From: Nostoc spongiaeforme FACHB-130
Lineage (GTDB): Bacteria; Cyanobacteriota; Cyanobacteriia; Cyanobacteriales; Nostocaceae
Direction: 5' to 3'
Assembly (NCBI RefSeq): GCF_014698475.1
Contig: NZ_JACJTB010000006.1
Location: forward strand, 122,908-186,907
Length of the DNA: 64,000 nucleotides
The notes under the pieces were generated by a model. The model ran no database searches. It was not told the DNA's origin and was given only the letters and a program-made list of their open reading frames with translations. Positions within the stretch are counted from its first letter, which is position 1. Each line of letters starts with the position of its first letter. Shown here piece after piece: positions 44,765 to 54,489 of this stretch. The position numbers and the translations under genes were made by a program.

Positions 44765-45044
44765 ATCGCCAACCTTCCGGCTCATACTCACGCTGAATTT
44801 TGACTATCCAGTTACCTTGAGGGATAGGAATTGCCTGATGTTCTTCGTGAGTTAGCAAGGCTATATCTGATAAAACCCGCAGATAGAGCGTACCATCCTT
44901 TTCATATAACTCTGCTTCTCCCTCGCTAATTTTATGCTTGTGTCCTGTAACCTCACCCTCTGCCAAAATTAAATCAAGTTTCTTTTGTCCGTCAACCTGC
45001 TCCACAGGTAGTAAAATAACATCACCTTGGCGAATCGCTTTCAT
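44751..45044 (-). CDS. Small conserved protein paired with DUF6745
   Basis: The 97-residue product starts MKAIRQGDVILLPVEQVDGQ and contains EGEVTGHKHKISEG (H35, H37), THEEHQAIPIPQGNWIV (H66, H69) and IQREYEPEGWRYVAD. The paired HxH and HxxH could bind a metal (inference). The predicted fold is mostly beta, cupin-like at best. It overlaps DUF6745 copy B by 14 bases and is the promoter-proximal gene of the cassette. The function is not known to me. Confidence 0.8.
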   Translation of the reverse strand: MKAIRQGDVILLPVEQVDGQKKLDLILAEGEVTGHKHKISEGEAELYEKDGTLYLRVLSDIALLTHEEHQAIPIPQGNWIVKIQREYEPEGWRYVAD

Positions 45045-45514
45045 AGTCTTAACTTTGAGCTATACAGTAATGAACCCTACTTTGCTTTTAATCGCAATTT
45101 TGATTTAATTTTGGCACAACCTAAAAAATTCCAGAGGTCGCAGCACGCCAGCCAGAACCGCAGCAAAAGAATGTCAGATTGGGTTTTCCTATCATTTCAC
45201 CCAACCTTACACACCCACAGCCTGATAAAAAAGTATCGTGCCACTACACTTGAACAGTATTTTGCCAACGGTAGTCGCCAATTATGCCTGAGATAAGTTA
45301 AAGATTGAAATAGTTGGAAATTCACCACCAACGTTTCTTTATCTTATGCTCTAAGAAAGACTGCTTCTGAAGTTTTGCGAATTTTCGCATTTCCAGGCAG
45401 TTTGTGTGAGGATGAATTCACAGCCCCCAAGCTCGAATTTTCTCTTGACATTTCACAGAACTTGCTTCAATTTGACTGTTTAGCTTGACAGCTATTCTTT
45501 TTTTTGAAATTTCC
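45045..45514 (+). other. 470-base region between the divergent DUF6745 cassette and topA
   Basis: Both flanking units are transcribed away from this gap, so it should hold two promoters. An 89-codon frame (45027-45296) reads through part of it, but its product is low-complexity and unlike a protein, and it overlaps the small gene. The region also contains an AGATTGGGTT.../AACCTT-like imperfect repeat near 45175-45207. I see no RNA gene. Confidence 0.5.
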
Positions 45515-48163
45515 ATGTCAACTCTCGTCATCGTCGAATCTCCCACCAAAGCTCGTACCATTCGCAACTACCTACCAAAAGACTATCGGGTAGAAGCGTC
45601 TATGGGTCATGTCCGTGACCTCCCCCAGTCAGCAAGTGAAATCCCCACGACCATCAAAGGGGAAAAATGGGCGCAGCTAGGGGTAAATGTGGACGCAGAC
45701 TTTGAACCGGTGTATGTTGTCCCCAAAGACAAAAAGAAAGTTGTTACTCAGCTCAAAGATGCCTTAAAAGAGGCAACTGAACTCATCCTGGCAACTGACG
45801 AAGACCGGGAAGGAGAAAGCATCAGTTGGCATTTATACCAATTGCTGAAGCCCAAAGTTCCGACCAAGCGGATGGTGTTTCACGAAATCACCCAAGAGGC
45901 GATAAAAAAAGCCTTGAAAAACTGCCGCACTATTGATGAACAACTAGTCCGCGCCCAAGAAACACGCCGAATTTTAGACCGTTTGGTAGGATATACACTC
46001 TCGCCCCTGCTATGGGAAAAAATCGCCTGGGGATTATCTGCTGGGCGAGTCCAGTCTGTAGCTGTGCGGTTATTGGTGAAAAAAGAACGCCAACGCCGCG
46101 CCTTCCGTGAAGGGACATATTGGGATTTAAAAGCGTATTTAGAACAGGCAAAAGCACCGTTTACCTCCCAGTTAGTGACCTTGGGTGGCACAAAAGTTGC
46201 CAGTGGCAGTGATTTTGACCCCAATACAGGACAAATTACGGCTGGGCGCAATGTGGTGCTACTCACAGAAGCCGATGCTGTGGCGTTGAAAGAACGGTTA
46301 ACAGGCAAAACCTGGAATGTTACCGAGATGGAGGAACGGCCAGTTACCCGTAAACCGTCGCCACCGTTCACTACCTCCACCTTGCAACAAGAAGCCAACC
46401 GGAAACTGAGGCTGTCGGCACGGGATACGATGCGAATTGCTCAAAACTTGTATGAGCAAGGGTATATTACCTATATGCGTACAGATTCGGTGCATTTGTC
46501 AGATCAGGCGATCGCAGCTGCCCGTGACTGTGTAGAAAAGCTTTACGGTAAGCAATATCTCAGCCCCCAACCCCGGCAATATACTACCAAATCTAAAGGC
46601 GCACAAGAAGCCCACGAAGCCATCCGCCCCGCAGGTAGCACCTTCCGCACACCCCAAGAAACAGGTTTAAACGGACGAGAACTGGCTGTTTACGACTTAA
46701 TTTGGAAGCGTACCGTCGCCTGTCAAATGGCTGACTCTCGCCAAACCCAAATTACTGTGCAGTTACAAGTTGAAGATGCTGGTTTCCGTTCCTCTGGCAA
46801 ACGCATCGACTTTCCTGGTTATTTACGCGCCTACGTCGAAGGTTCCGACGACCCCGAAGCCGCCCTAGAAGACCAAGAAATTATCTTACCTAACCTAAAA
46901 GTCGGGGATCATCCAAACTGTAAAGAACTAGAAGCAATTGGTCACGAAACCCAACCCCCAGCCCGATACACCGAAGCCTCTTTGGTGAAAACCTTAGAAA
47001 GTGAAGGTATTGGTCGTCCTAGTACCTACGCCAGCATTATCGGCACAATCATCGATAAAGGTTATGCCCAATTGGTGAATAATGCTTTAATTCCCACCTT
47101 CACCGCCTTTGCTGTCACCAGCTTATTAGAAAAACACTTCCCCGATATCGTTGACCCTAGTTTTACCTCCAAAATGGAGCAAACCTTAGATGACATTGCC
47201 GAAGGTGAAGTTAACTGGCTACCTTACCTGCGGGAATTTTATTTAGGTGATAAAGGTTTAGAAACCTTAGTTAAAGAACAAAAAAGTCAAATTGATGCGA
47301 CTAAAGCCAGAACAGTAGAACTCGAAAATTTACAGGCGAAAGTCCGCATTGGCAAATATGGGCCTTACATCGAAGTGGAAAACGGTGATGCTGTAGTCAC
47401 AGCTTCCATTCCTAAAGATTTAACCCCGGCTGACCTCGACCCTAAACAAGTAGAAGTTTTACTGAAGCAAAAAACCACAGGCCCTGACGAACTCGGTCGC
47501 CATCCCGAAACAGGTGAGCCGATTTATATCAAAATTGGGACTTACGGCCCTTACGTCCAATTAGGTGACAAAACCGAAGAAAATCCTAAACCCAAACAAG
47601 CTTCGATTCCTAAAAACGTGCCGCAAGAAAATGTCACTCTCGAAATAGCTGTTGGTCTTCTAGCACTTCCCCGCACTTTGGGAACCCACCCAGCGACAGG
47701 TGGCAGAATTCAAGCTAGTATCGGCCCCTATGGCCCTTATGTAGTTCACGACCAAGGCAAAGAAGGCAAAGATTACCGTTCGTTAAAAGTTGCGGATAAT
47801 GTTTTAACAGTTTCTTTAGAAAGAGCCTTGGAAATATTATCAGAACCGAAAAAAGGACGGAGTTCGGCTAACAGTAAGTCCAAAGCGGCGTTAAAGGAAC
47901 TAGGGAACCATCCCGAAGATGATTCGCCTGTGAATATTTATGATGGCCCTTATGGCCCTTATATCAAGCATGGCAAAACTAACGTCAGCATTCCTGAAGG
48001 ACAGTCGGTGGAAGAGATGTCCCTATCTCAAGCCCTGGAATTGTTAGCCAGTAAAGCTTCATCTGGGAAAAAATCTACCCGCAAAACCAGCAAAACAACT
48101 AGTACCCGCGCTAAATCAACTACTAAGTCATCTAAGACCACAGCTAAAAAGAGTGAGGGGTGA
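45515..48163 (+). CDS. topA: DNA topoisomerase I
   Basis: Relaxes negative supercoils by single-strand passage. The Toprim domain opens with [20 protein letters not shown] and has [15 protein letters not shown] (acidic metal residues). The active-site tyrosine is in [20 protein letters not shown]. The remaining gate domains run to about residue 585. The C-terminus has repeated GxYGPYVxxG units (for example [20 protein letters not shown]) instead of zinc fingers, then a Ser/Thr/Lys tail. The frame opens at 45485; ATG 45515 gives the family start and 882 residues. Confidence 0.96.
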   Translation: MSTLVIVESPTKARTIRNYLPKDYRVEASMGHVRDLPQSASEIPTTIKGEKWAQLGVNVDADFEPVYVVPKDKKKVVTQLKDALKEATELILATDEDREGESISWHLYQLLKPKVPTKRMVFHEITQEAIKKALKNCRTIDEQLVRAQETRRILDRLVGYTLSPLLWEKIAWGLSAGRVQSVAVRLLVKKERQRRAFREGTYWDLKAYLEQAKAPFTSQLVTLGGTKVASGSDFDPNTGQITAGRNVVLLTEADAVALKERLTGKTWNVTEMEERPVTRKPSPPFTTSTLQQEANRKLRLSARDTMRIAQNLYEQGYITYMRTDSVHLSDQAIAAARDCVEKLYGKQYLSPQPRQYTTKSKGAQEAHEAIRPAGSTFRTPQETGLNGRELAVYDLIWKRTVACQMADSRQTQITVQLQVEDAGFRSSGKRIDFPGYLRAYVEGSDDPEAALEDQEIILPNLKVGDHPNCKELEAIGHETQPPARYTEASLVKTLESEGIGRPSTYASIIGTIIDKGYAQLVNNALIPTFTAFAVTSLLEKHFPDIVDPSFTSKMEQTLDDIAEGEVNWLPYLREFYLGDKGLETLVKEQKSQIDATKARTVELENLQAKVRIGKYGPYIEVENGDAVVTASIPKDLTPADLDPKQVEVLLKQKTTGPDELGRHPETGEPIYIKIGTYGPYVQLGDKTEENPKPKQASIPKNVPQENVTLEIAVGLLALPRTLGTHPATGGRIQASIGPYGPYVVHDQGKEGKDYRSLKVADNVLTVSLERALEILSEPKKGRSSANSKSKAALKELGNHPEDDSPVNIYDGPYGPYIKHGKTNVSIPEGQSVEEMSLSQALELLASKASSGKKSTRKTSKTTSTRAKSTTKSSKTTAKKSEG

Positions 48164-48677
48164 AGTTGAGTTCAGGGACTTCTACGTGACTCTCTTTATT
48201 TAGGGACAAGGGGGGCAGGAAGACAAGGGAGACAAGGGAGACAAGGGAGACAGAACGATTAGTCGCGGCTATAGGAACGAAGCCTGCCTTTGCAGGCTGA
48301 AATTTCTCATTAGTTGGCTAATTAGCACTTACACTTCGACTTACCTCGACTTCGCTCATTACAAGTGCGTTCAGCACTCAGCAGTCTAGAAAATCCAGAA
48401 ATCATAACTAATGACCAATGACAAATGACCATTGACCATTGACTAATGACTCTTGACTATTTTGACAACATACCCATCTTGCGGGAGATGCAGTTCATTG
48501 GGCTGTGGATGTGATACTCTAAAAAGTAAGGGAAATCACAACTTGCAACTTCTAAAATGGCTAACCCAGAATCAAAAATTCGGGAATCAGCCAAATTAGC
48601 AGCAAAACGTGTAATAATAAGCCAATTTCCGCGTAGCTGTTAATTAAAGTAGTTAGTAATTCAGGAGCGGTCAGTTC
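48164..48677 (+). other. 514-base repeat-rich region after topA
   Basis: It contains AGACAAGGG/GGGAGACAA tandem units (48217-48252), an AAGCCTGC...GCAGGCTGAA hairpin near 48280-48302, and a heptamer array of ATGACAA/TTGACCA type (about 48408-48462). A 28-codon frame at 48557-48643 (MANPESKIRESAKLAAKRVI...) follows a modest leader but is too short to support. The sequence TCAGGAGCGG at its end is the ribosome-binding region of the next gene. Confidence 0.6.
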
Positions 48678-48815
48678 ATGGACTATATAGAAAAGGTACT
48701 GGAAAGGCTGAAAGAAATGGCTCGCAAGCTAATTGAAGCCCTGCTGGGGCCAGAAGCTGAACCGGAACCGGAACTGATTCCGATTCCAGTCAATGAACGC
48801 TCCCGTCGTCGTTAA
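48678..48815 (+). CDS. Small hypothetical protein, 45 residues
   Basis: The product is an amphipathic helix (MDYIEKVLERLKEMARKLIE) followed by an acidic/proline segment (PEAEPEPELIPIPV) and a basic end (NERSRRR). The composition is well ordered and AGGAG at 48663-48667 sits 10 bases before the ATG, which favours a real gene. It lies 18 bases before aroQ on the same strand, so they are probably cotranscribed. No family is assigned. Confidence 0.65.
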   Translation: MDYIEKVLERLKEMARKLIEALLGPEAEPEPELIPIPVNERSRRR

Positions 48816-48833
48816 ACCTGAAGGGACGGACAA

Positions 48834-49292
48834 TTGCAGGTGCAACCTTTAAGCATTTTGGTACTGCATGGGCCAAACCTAAATTTGCTGGGACAGCGAG
48901 AGCCAGGAATTTATGGTGCTGTAACTTTGGCTGAAATTAACCGTTTATTGCAAGAACAAGCGGCAAAGATGCAAGCAAGTGTGTTTGCCATGCAGTCTAA
49001 TCATGAAGGAGCTTTGGTAGATGCGATTCATGAAGCTTTAGGTAAACACCAGGGGATTTTAATTAATGCTGGGGCGTATACACACACTAGTGTGGCACTA
49101 AGAGATGCGATCGCAGCAGTTAATTTACCAGCAGTTGAAGTACACCTCAGTAATATTTACCGTCGAGAAGATTTTCGCCATCATTCTTACATCGCGCCTG
49201 TAGTGATTGGTCAAATTAGTGGTTTTGGCGCACAAAGTTATTTTTTAGGCTTACAAGCTTTAGTGCATCATTTACGAAAGGATGAAGTTTAG
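48834..49292 (+). CDS. aroQ: 3-dehydroquinate dehydratase, type II
   Basis: Dehydrates 3-dehydroquinate in the shikimate pathway. The N-terminal [20 protein letters not shown] holds the catalytic tyrosine on the mobile lid; [33 protein letters not shown] and [20 protein letters not shown] are also conserved. At 152 residues it has the normal type II length. The start is TTG 48834 or GTG 48840; AAGGGACGG upstream fits either. Confidence 0.95.
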   Translation: MQVQPLSILVLHGPNLNLLGQREPGIYGAVTLAEINRLLQEQAAKMQASVFAMQSNHEGALVDAIHEALGKHQGILINAGAYTHTSVALRDAIAAVNLPAVEVHLSNIYRREDFRHHSYIAPVVIGQISGFGAQSYFLGLQALVHHLRKDEV

Positions 49293-49350
49293 CAAGGTAT
49301 AAAGTACTCACACCAGTTCCATAAAAGGCTGCATATTGCCTTCGCTGGCA

Positions 49351-49383
49351 AATTATATGCTTCTTCATATCGATTTGGTATAA
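49351..49383 (+). repeat. Dispersed intergenic repeat, copy 1
   Basis: Begins AATTATATGCTTCTTCATAT and ends CGATTTGGTATAA, just after a CCTTCGCTGGCAA hairpin-like segment. Closely similar copies occur at 59085-59116 and, inverted, at 63416-63448. All three lie in gaps, next to GCAGGCT-like sequence or a variant of it. Confidence 0.8.
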
Positions 49384-49456
49384 CTTATGCTGCGACTGCT
49401 ATAAATTGTTAAGGCTGAAATTTCAGGCTTAACACTTTACACTTCATTCTTGAGAT

Positions 49457-50383
49457 ATGCGCTATTCACTGTTCAGCCGCTTTAGAGGTACCATACTCGG
49501 AGCGTTATTAGGTGCAAATTTAGCTAAGTTGGGAGACAAATCACCTCAAGCTGTCTCAGATATTGGCAAATTAATGCTACTGGGTACTGAAAGTCTGGTG
49601 AAGCTAGGCAAATTAGATTTGGATGACTGGAAACAGCGTCAGCAAGAAGAATTGCCTAGTTTTCATCTTAATAATAATGCCACTTCTGAAATTATTTTAG
49701 CCGCCTTACCAGTGGCGCTTTTTTTTCATGACAATTTGCTGAAGTTAAGAAATAATTTACTACACACGTACCAACTTTGGGGAGAAGATCCAGTGGTACG
49801 GGATGGAATATTAGCATTAGGCTATGCGATCGCTTTATCTTTAACTGAAAAATTAGATTCGCAAACTCTCATAGCCCAAATTATTAGTTTTATTGGCGAC
49901 ACACCAACATCATTACCAAAAAAATTATTACAAGTTAATGATTTGTTATCTAAACATGCTGGGTTAGAAACAGCTAAAGCAGAGTTAAATACCAAAGACA
50001 AAACTAGCAGTGCGATCGCATTGGCATTTTATTGCTTTCTCAGTACACCAGAAGACTTTCGCTTAACAGTTTTACGCGCAAATCGGTTATTACCTTCCCC
50101 GATAATAGGTGCGATCGCAGGAGCGTTATCGGGAACCTACAATAGTACAGCCGGAATTCCTACACAGTGGCGAGTTCTGTATTTATCAGCCGATAACTCT
50201 ACTGGGATACTGGTCAATTATCCACAGATGTTAGAATTAACCGATGCACTTTTAGCTGTGTGGTCAGGAGTATATAACCTATCCCTACATCCCAAACCAT
50301 TGACCTTAGAAGGATGTGTGATGCTGGACAAACAAAATTTTGTTTCTGTCTTTGCTGCACCGCGCGTCATTCGCGCACGTTAA
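49457..50383 (+). CDS. ADP-ribosylglycohydrolase-like protein with degraded metal site
   Basis: The 308-residue protein has the all-helical layout of the ARH/DraG family: SRFRGTILGALLGANLAKLG at the N-terminus, VRDGILALGYAIALSLTEKL, SSAIALAFYCFLSTPEDFRL and ANRLLPSPIIGAIAGALSGT followed by GIPTQWRVL. ARH enzymes remove ADP-ribose using two Mg ions held by Asp-rich motifs (GDSDT-like); these are not evident here, where the GAIAGALSG block follows NRLLPSP. It is therefore probably a non-catalytic or divergent member. It sits 68 bases upstream of the PgpH-like gene, possibly in one operon. Confidence 0.75.
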   Translation: MRYSLFSRFRGTILGALLGANLAKLGDKSPQAVSDIGKLMLLGTESLVKLGKLDLDDWKQRQQEELPSFHLNNNATSEIILAALPVALFFHDNLLKLRNNLLHTYQLWGEDPVVRDGILALGYAIALSLTEKLDSQTLIAQIISFIGDTPTSLPKKLLQVNDLLSKHAGLETAKAELNTKDKTSSAIALAFYCFLSTPEDFRLTVLRANRLLPSPIIGAIAGALSGTYNSTAGIPTQWRVLYLSADNSTGILVNYPQMLELTDALLAVWSGVYNLSLHPKPLTLEGCVMLDKQNFVSVFAAPRVIRAR

Positions 50384-50451
50384 TTAAGCCTTGATCAATA
50401 TAACTACTTACATAAAATTAAATTTATAAACGCCCAACGGTACCCAGAACA

Positions 50452-52917
50452 ATGAAAAAATCGTTCAAAACTCAGACTGGAATTATTGCAGTCGGTTTAG
50501 GCTGGGTACATGAAAAACGTTCTTCTGTGGTGTTTGCGATCGCAGTTGTTTCATTAACCGGGGTACTGGGTCATAAGCTATACAATAGACCCCAACTGCA
50601 AGTGGGAACCTACGCACCACAAACTTTTAAAGCACCTTACGCTACCAGCATTGAAGATAAAAAACAAACTGAAATTCGACGGAAAGAGGTAAGTAACAGT
50701 TCTGTACAAGTCTTAATGATTGACGAAAAGATTACCAACAAGATTAACCAAGAACTACAACAAATTCTTGACCAAGGTAATGAACTTCGTGCTGTTGCTG
50801 GGCCTTTTCCTTTTTTTGACACCGCAGTTTTATCTTTACCTACCCAGCAATATCTCCGTGCTTGTTCCGATTCAGAATGGAAAGCACTATTAGCCACTGT
50901 CGAAAACAAGAGTAAACAGAAATTAGAACTCTCACTAGGATTTCCCCAAAAACCTCACTCTCCTAGATATCCTCCCTTATTTCCATCTGCCACAGGTTCA
51001 TCTACCAAGCAGAACCAGCCCATAACGATCATCCCGATACCATCTCAGTCGCCTCAGCCTAGCAACATTACCCAAAACAAAGACTTTCAAATAGCTGTAG
51101 GAGAATTAGAAGCTTACCGAATCACTACCTCGTCCCAAAATTTATCTTCTTTGGTGCGGCAAATATCTCAAATCCGCCAAGCTTATATCCAAGCCAAGTC
51201 GCAATTTTCACAACTAGATACAACTAACCCAGGGATAATTTATCAAGAAACAATCATCTTAGATTTATCAGATGATGATTGGTCAAACACTTATACACAA
51301 GTTAGCCAAATTGCCGATCGCATTTTGACCCAGGGTATTCCCGAAGGGCTACCACCGAAAATTTTACAAAATGCAGTCGGTACTCATGTGCAGTATGTTG
51401 TGCCGAAAGATGCGGAAGCTTTAGCCTCTAAGCTGTTGTTGGCAGTTTTAGAACCCAACTTAAAAAAAGATGAAGAAAAAACTCGAATACAGGCCAAACA
51501 AGCCGCAGAAGGAGTTCCACCCGTCATAATTCCGGTGCGCCAAGGTCAGATAATTGTCCGCCAAGGTCAAAAAATTACTGAGTGGCAGTTTGATGTTTTA
51601 GAAAAATATAAATTAATTCGTCGGGAAAATAATTGGCTAGGCCTGGCGAAATTAGCAGCGATGGTTACAGGTGCAATTGGGTTTTTTGTTTGGGTAGAAA
51701 AGCGTAATAAGTACCGCTTACGCCAACGCGATCGCCTATTAATATTACTGCTCACTTTGAGTACCCCTGGTGTGATCGCAATGGGAATATTTCATACTAG
51801 CTGGAGTGCCGTTGGTTTACTACTAGGCAGCTTTTATGGACAGACTTTAGGTGCAACAGTCATAGGAGGGTTATTGTTGCTAGTGATACCCTCAAGTTTG
51901 GAAGTTAGTAAAGTCGCCTTGGTAGCTGGTGCAACTGGAGGAATATTAGGTAGTTACATTGCCCAAAAATTGCGATCGCGAGAAGAATTAGCATTATTAG
52001 GTGTAGCGATTGCGGCGACCCAAGGTAGTGTTTATCTAATTGTGAGTTTATTGATAGGTACAGCATTTAGTACAGGCTGGTACATGGTATTTCAAGCAGC
52101 CGGACTGTTTGCTTTATCCGGTTTAGCTTGGAGTATCATCGCCTTGGGCGTGAGTCCTTATTTAGAAAAATTATTTGATTTAGTTACACCAATTCGGTTA
52201 GCAGAACTAGCAAATCCTAACCGTCCCTTATTAAAAAAACTGGCTACAGAAACTCCTGGAACTTTTCAACACACTTTATTTGTCGCCACCTTAGCAGAAG
52301 CGGCGGCGAAAAAATTAGGTTGTAATGTCGAATTAGTCAGGGCTGGGACTTTGTACCACGATATTGGGAAAATGCACGATCCTTTAGGTTTTATTGAAAA
52401 CCAAATGGGGGGGCCGAATAAACACGAAACAGAAATTCAAGACCCTTGGAAAAGTGCCGAAATTATTAAAAAGCACGTTAGTGAAGGGTTAGTTATGGCG
52501 CGTAAACATTCTTTACCCACGGCAATTCAAGCATTTATTCCCGAACACCAAGGTACAATGCTGATTGCTTATTTTTACCATCAAGCACAACAGCAAGCCC
52601 AAGCCGACCCCAGCATTAAATTAGACGAAGCTGATTTCCGCTACGATGGCCCCATTCCCCAATCACGGGAAACGGGAATTGTGATGTTAGCAGATGCTTG
52701 TGAAGCCGCCTTGCGATCGCTCAAAGAAGTCACACCCGAACAAGCTTTAACTACACTCAATAATATTTTGCGTGCCAGATGGCAAGATAATCAACTGCAA
52801 GAATCTGGACTAACGCGGGATGAAATGAAGCAAATTGCTGAAATTTTTGTTGAAGTTTGGCAGCAATTTCATCATAAACGTATTGCTTATCCGAAGTTAA
52901 AGGTTAGTAATAAGTAG
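50452..52917 (+). CDS. PgpH-like membrane HD phosphohydrolase (7TMR-HD)
   Basis: Members such as Listeria PgpH hydrolyse c-di-AMP. The 821-residue protein has an N-terminal membrane helix (SSVVFAIAVVSLTGVLGHKL), a large extracytoplasmic 7TMR-HDED domain with a Pro/Ser-rich insertion near residues 165-210, seven membrane spans (about 400-580) and a C-terminal HD domain. HD landmarks are GTFQHTLFVATLAEAAAKKL, AGTLYHDIGKMHDPLGFIEN, AFIPEHQGTMLIAYF and RETGIVMLADACEAALRSL. Metal ligands look intact. Activity on c-di-AMP is inferred from the family. Confidence 0.9.
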   Translation: MKKSFKTQTGIIAVGLGWVHEKRSSVVFAIAVVSLTGVLGHKLYNRPQLQVGTYAPQTFKAPYATSIEDKKQTEIRRKEVSNSSVQVLMIDEKITNKINQELQQILDQGNELRAVAGPFPFFDTAVLSLPTQQYLRACSDSEWKALLATVENKSKQKLELSLGFPQKPHSPRYPPLFPSATGSSTKQNQPITIIPIPSQSPQPSNITQNKDFQIAVGELEAYRITTSSQNLSSLVRQISQIRQAYIQAKSQFSQLDTTNPGIIYQETIILDLSDDDWSNTYTQVSQIADRILTQGIPEGLPPKILQNAVGTHVQYVVPKDAEALASKLLLAVLEPNLKKDEEKTRIQAKQAAEGVPPVIIPVRQGQIIVRQGQKITEWQFDVLEKYKLIRRENNWLGLAKLAAMVTGAIGFFVWVEKRNKYRLRQRDRLLILLLTLSTPGVIAMGIFHTSWSAVGLLLGSFYGQTLGATVIGGLLLLVIPSSLEVSKVALVAGATGGILGSYIAQKLRSREELALLGVAIAATQGSVYLIVSLLIGTAFSTGWYMVFQAAGLFALSGLAWSIIALGVSPYLEKLFDLVTPIRLAELANPNRPLLKKLATETPGTFQHTLFVATLAEAAAKKLGCNVELVRAGTLYHDIGKMHDPLGFIENQMGGPNKHETEIQDPWKSAEIIKKHVSEGLVMARKHSLPTAIQAFIPEHQGTMLIAYFYHQAQQQAQADPSIKLDEADFRYDGPIPQSRETGIVMLADACEAALRSLKEVTPEQALTTLNNILRARWQDNQLQESGLTRDEMKQIAEIFVEVWQQFHHKRIAYPKLKVSNK

Positions 52918-52956
52918 TCGATGCTAGGCTACATATATCAAGATTGAGGAACAAAT

Positions 52957-53532
52957 ATGACTGCTTTGATTCTTGACCTCAGCCCCGTCATTGAGTTAAC
53001 GGATGAGCAGTTTTTTCAAATTTGTCAAAATCATCGAGACTTACGTTTTGAGCGAACAGCGCAAGGGGAAATCATTATTATGCCGCCTACGGGATGGGAA
53101 AGTGGAAATCGTAACGTAAAACTGATATTCAGATTAGAGTTTTGGGCTAGTGTTGATGGTACTGGCTTAGTTTTTGATTCTTCCACGGGTTTCATTCTTC
53201 CCAATGGTGCAACGCGATCGCCTGATGCGTCTTGGGTAAAAAGAGAAAGAATAGCAGCTTTAAATCCTGATCCTGCCAAGTTTTTACCTATGGCTCCTGA
53301 TTTTGTGATAGAGTTGCGCTCTGCTACAGATAGCCTAGAAAGATTGCAACTTAAAATGCAGGAGTACATGGATAACGGTGTGCGTCTAGGCTGGCTAATT
53401 GATCCGCAAAATCAACGAGTAGAAATTTATCGACAAGGACAAGAAGTTGAAATTTTACAATCTCCTGGTAGCTTGAGTGGAGAGGATGTTTTACCATGCT
53501 TTATTTTGGATTTAGCACAAATTTTGAGTTAG
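52957..53532 (+). CDS. Uma2 family (DUF820) putative endonuclease
   Basis: The 191-residue protein has the Uma2 pattern: LTDEQFFQICQNHRDLRFER, IIIMPPTGWESGNRNVKLIF, GATRSPDASWVKRERIAALN (metal-binding Asp), APDFVIELRSATDSLERLQL (E-x-R in the (D/E)XK position) and MDNGVRLGWLIDPQNQRVEI. It is one of two Uma2 genes in the window (see 20189) but the two are not close relatives. It is 39 bases after the PgpH-like gene. The function is unknown. Confidence 0.88.
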   Translation: MTALILDLSPVIELTDEQFFQICQNHRDLRFERTAQGEIIIMPPTGWESGNRNVKLIFRLEFWASVDGTGLVFDSSTGFILPNGATRSPDASWVKRERIAALNPDPAKFLPMAPDFVIELRSATDSLERLQLKMQEYMDNGVRLGWLIDPQNQRVEIYRQGQEVEILQSPGSLSGEDVLPCFILDLAQILS

Positions 53533-53583
53533 GCGATCGCTTCAGGCTGTGAATGTTACAAACTTGCTTCTCTAGGGAATCCT

Positions 53584-54441
53584 ATGTTTGGAAAAGCTGT
53601 TTGTCATGGTAGTCAAATTATGAAATTTACAGGCAAAATTAGGAGTATCAATATCATAGAAGGTAAAGCACCTTATGGATATATCATTCCTAATATAAGA
53701 ATATCAGGGCATGAAGGTGACATACTCTTTTTTGGAAATAAGGTAATTGATACAAGTATTGAAGATTTGAAAATCGGTGATCTAGTTCAATTTAATACTA
53801 ATGAGTGGAGAAAAAAGAATGGCTCGATAGAAACAGTGGCTGTGGAAGTTTGCCGATTGGAAGAAAATATGCAAATACCAAAGCCTAAACCTCAAATTAA
53901 AAAAGAAAATTCTGATGATGTTAAAGGTATTAAAGATAAAATCAGTTTATATTTAGGTAATAGTTTGTCAATTTCAGATGCAGGAGAGTTTGAGGATTAT
54001 GTATTTATGATTCTTCGACTGCTGGGCATCCATAATTTATATCAATATGACAAAAAAAATCAAGCTGGTAGAGCAGATGGTTTTTTTATTATTGGAAGTT
54101 TAGTAGTTATGTATGACTGCACACTCAGACAAACTTTTGAAGATTATAAAAAAGAGCAAATTGAAAATTATGTTAATAAATTAAAAAATTCTCAAATAAC
54201 AATTGATGTTCGATTAACTGATGGTGGTTCCAAGAAAAAAACGCTACAAATACAAGGTAAAAACCGTCAAGTATGGATAGTCACTCAAATTCAAAGTAGA
54301 GAGTTATATGACGTTGATGGAATTCGTGTTAAAGAGGTTTCAATCAAAGATATTCTGAAAATTTTTACTAAAAAACTATATTCAGATACATTTGAAGAAG
54401 AAGATTTATCTTCATATCTTGCCGTAATCGATAAATCTTAA
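53584..54441 (+). CDS. OB-fold (cold-shock-like) plus PD-(D/E)XK nuclease-like protein
   Basis: The 285-residue product combines an N-terminal small beta domain (about 13-85: KFTGKIRSINIIEGKAPYGY, GDILFFGNKVI, LKIGDLVQFNT), similar in pattern to cold-shock/OB folds, a linker, and a C-terminal domain (about 130-260) with FEDYVFMILRLLGIHNLYQY, QAGRADGFFIIGSLVVMYDC, and IVTQIQSRELYDVDGI. The second domain resembles restriction-endonuclease-like folds (E...D...YDC in place of ExK), so catalytic competence is doubtful. Codon use is AT-richer than neighbours, hinting at transfer. Alternative start ATG 53620. Confidence 0.65.
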   Translation: MFGKAVCHGSQIMKFTGKIRSINIIEGKAPYGYIIPNIRISGHEGDILFFGNKVIDTSIEDLKIGDLVQFNTNEWRKKNGSIETVAVEVCRLEENMQIPKPKPQIKKENSDDVKGIKDKISLYLGNSLSISDAGEFEDYVFMILRLLGIHNLYQYDKKNQAGRADGFFIIGSLVVMYDCTLRQTFEDYKKEQIENYVNKLKNSQITIDVRLTDGGSKKKTLQIQGKNRQVWIVTQIQSRELYDVDGIRVKEVSIKDILKIFTKKLYSDTFEEEDLSSYLAVIDKS

Positions 54442-54489
54442 TTTAACTAATAATATCAGTTTAATATGAAGCTGTACGGTATAAATTTT

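Noticed and set aside
45027..45296. 89-codon plus-strand frame upstream of topA
   Set aside because: It overlaps the start of a real minus-strand gene and has low-complexity composition with no recognisable domain.
45880..46398. 172-codon minus-strand frame opposite topA
   Set aside because: It is antisense to conserved topA sequence and its composition follows codon bias of topA; a shadow frame.
48557..48643. 28-codon frame starting MANPESKIRESAKLAAKRVI
   Set aside because: Plausible at first but short, with no family and a poor ribosome-binding site; kept only as a note.
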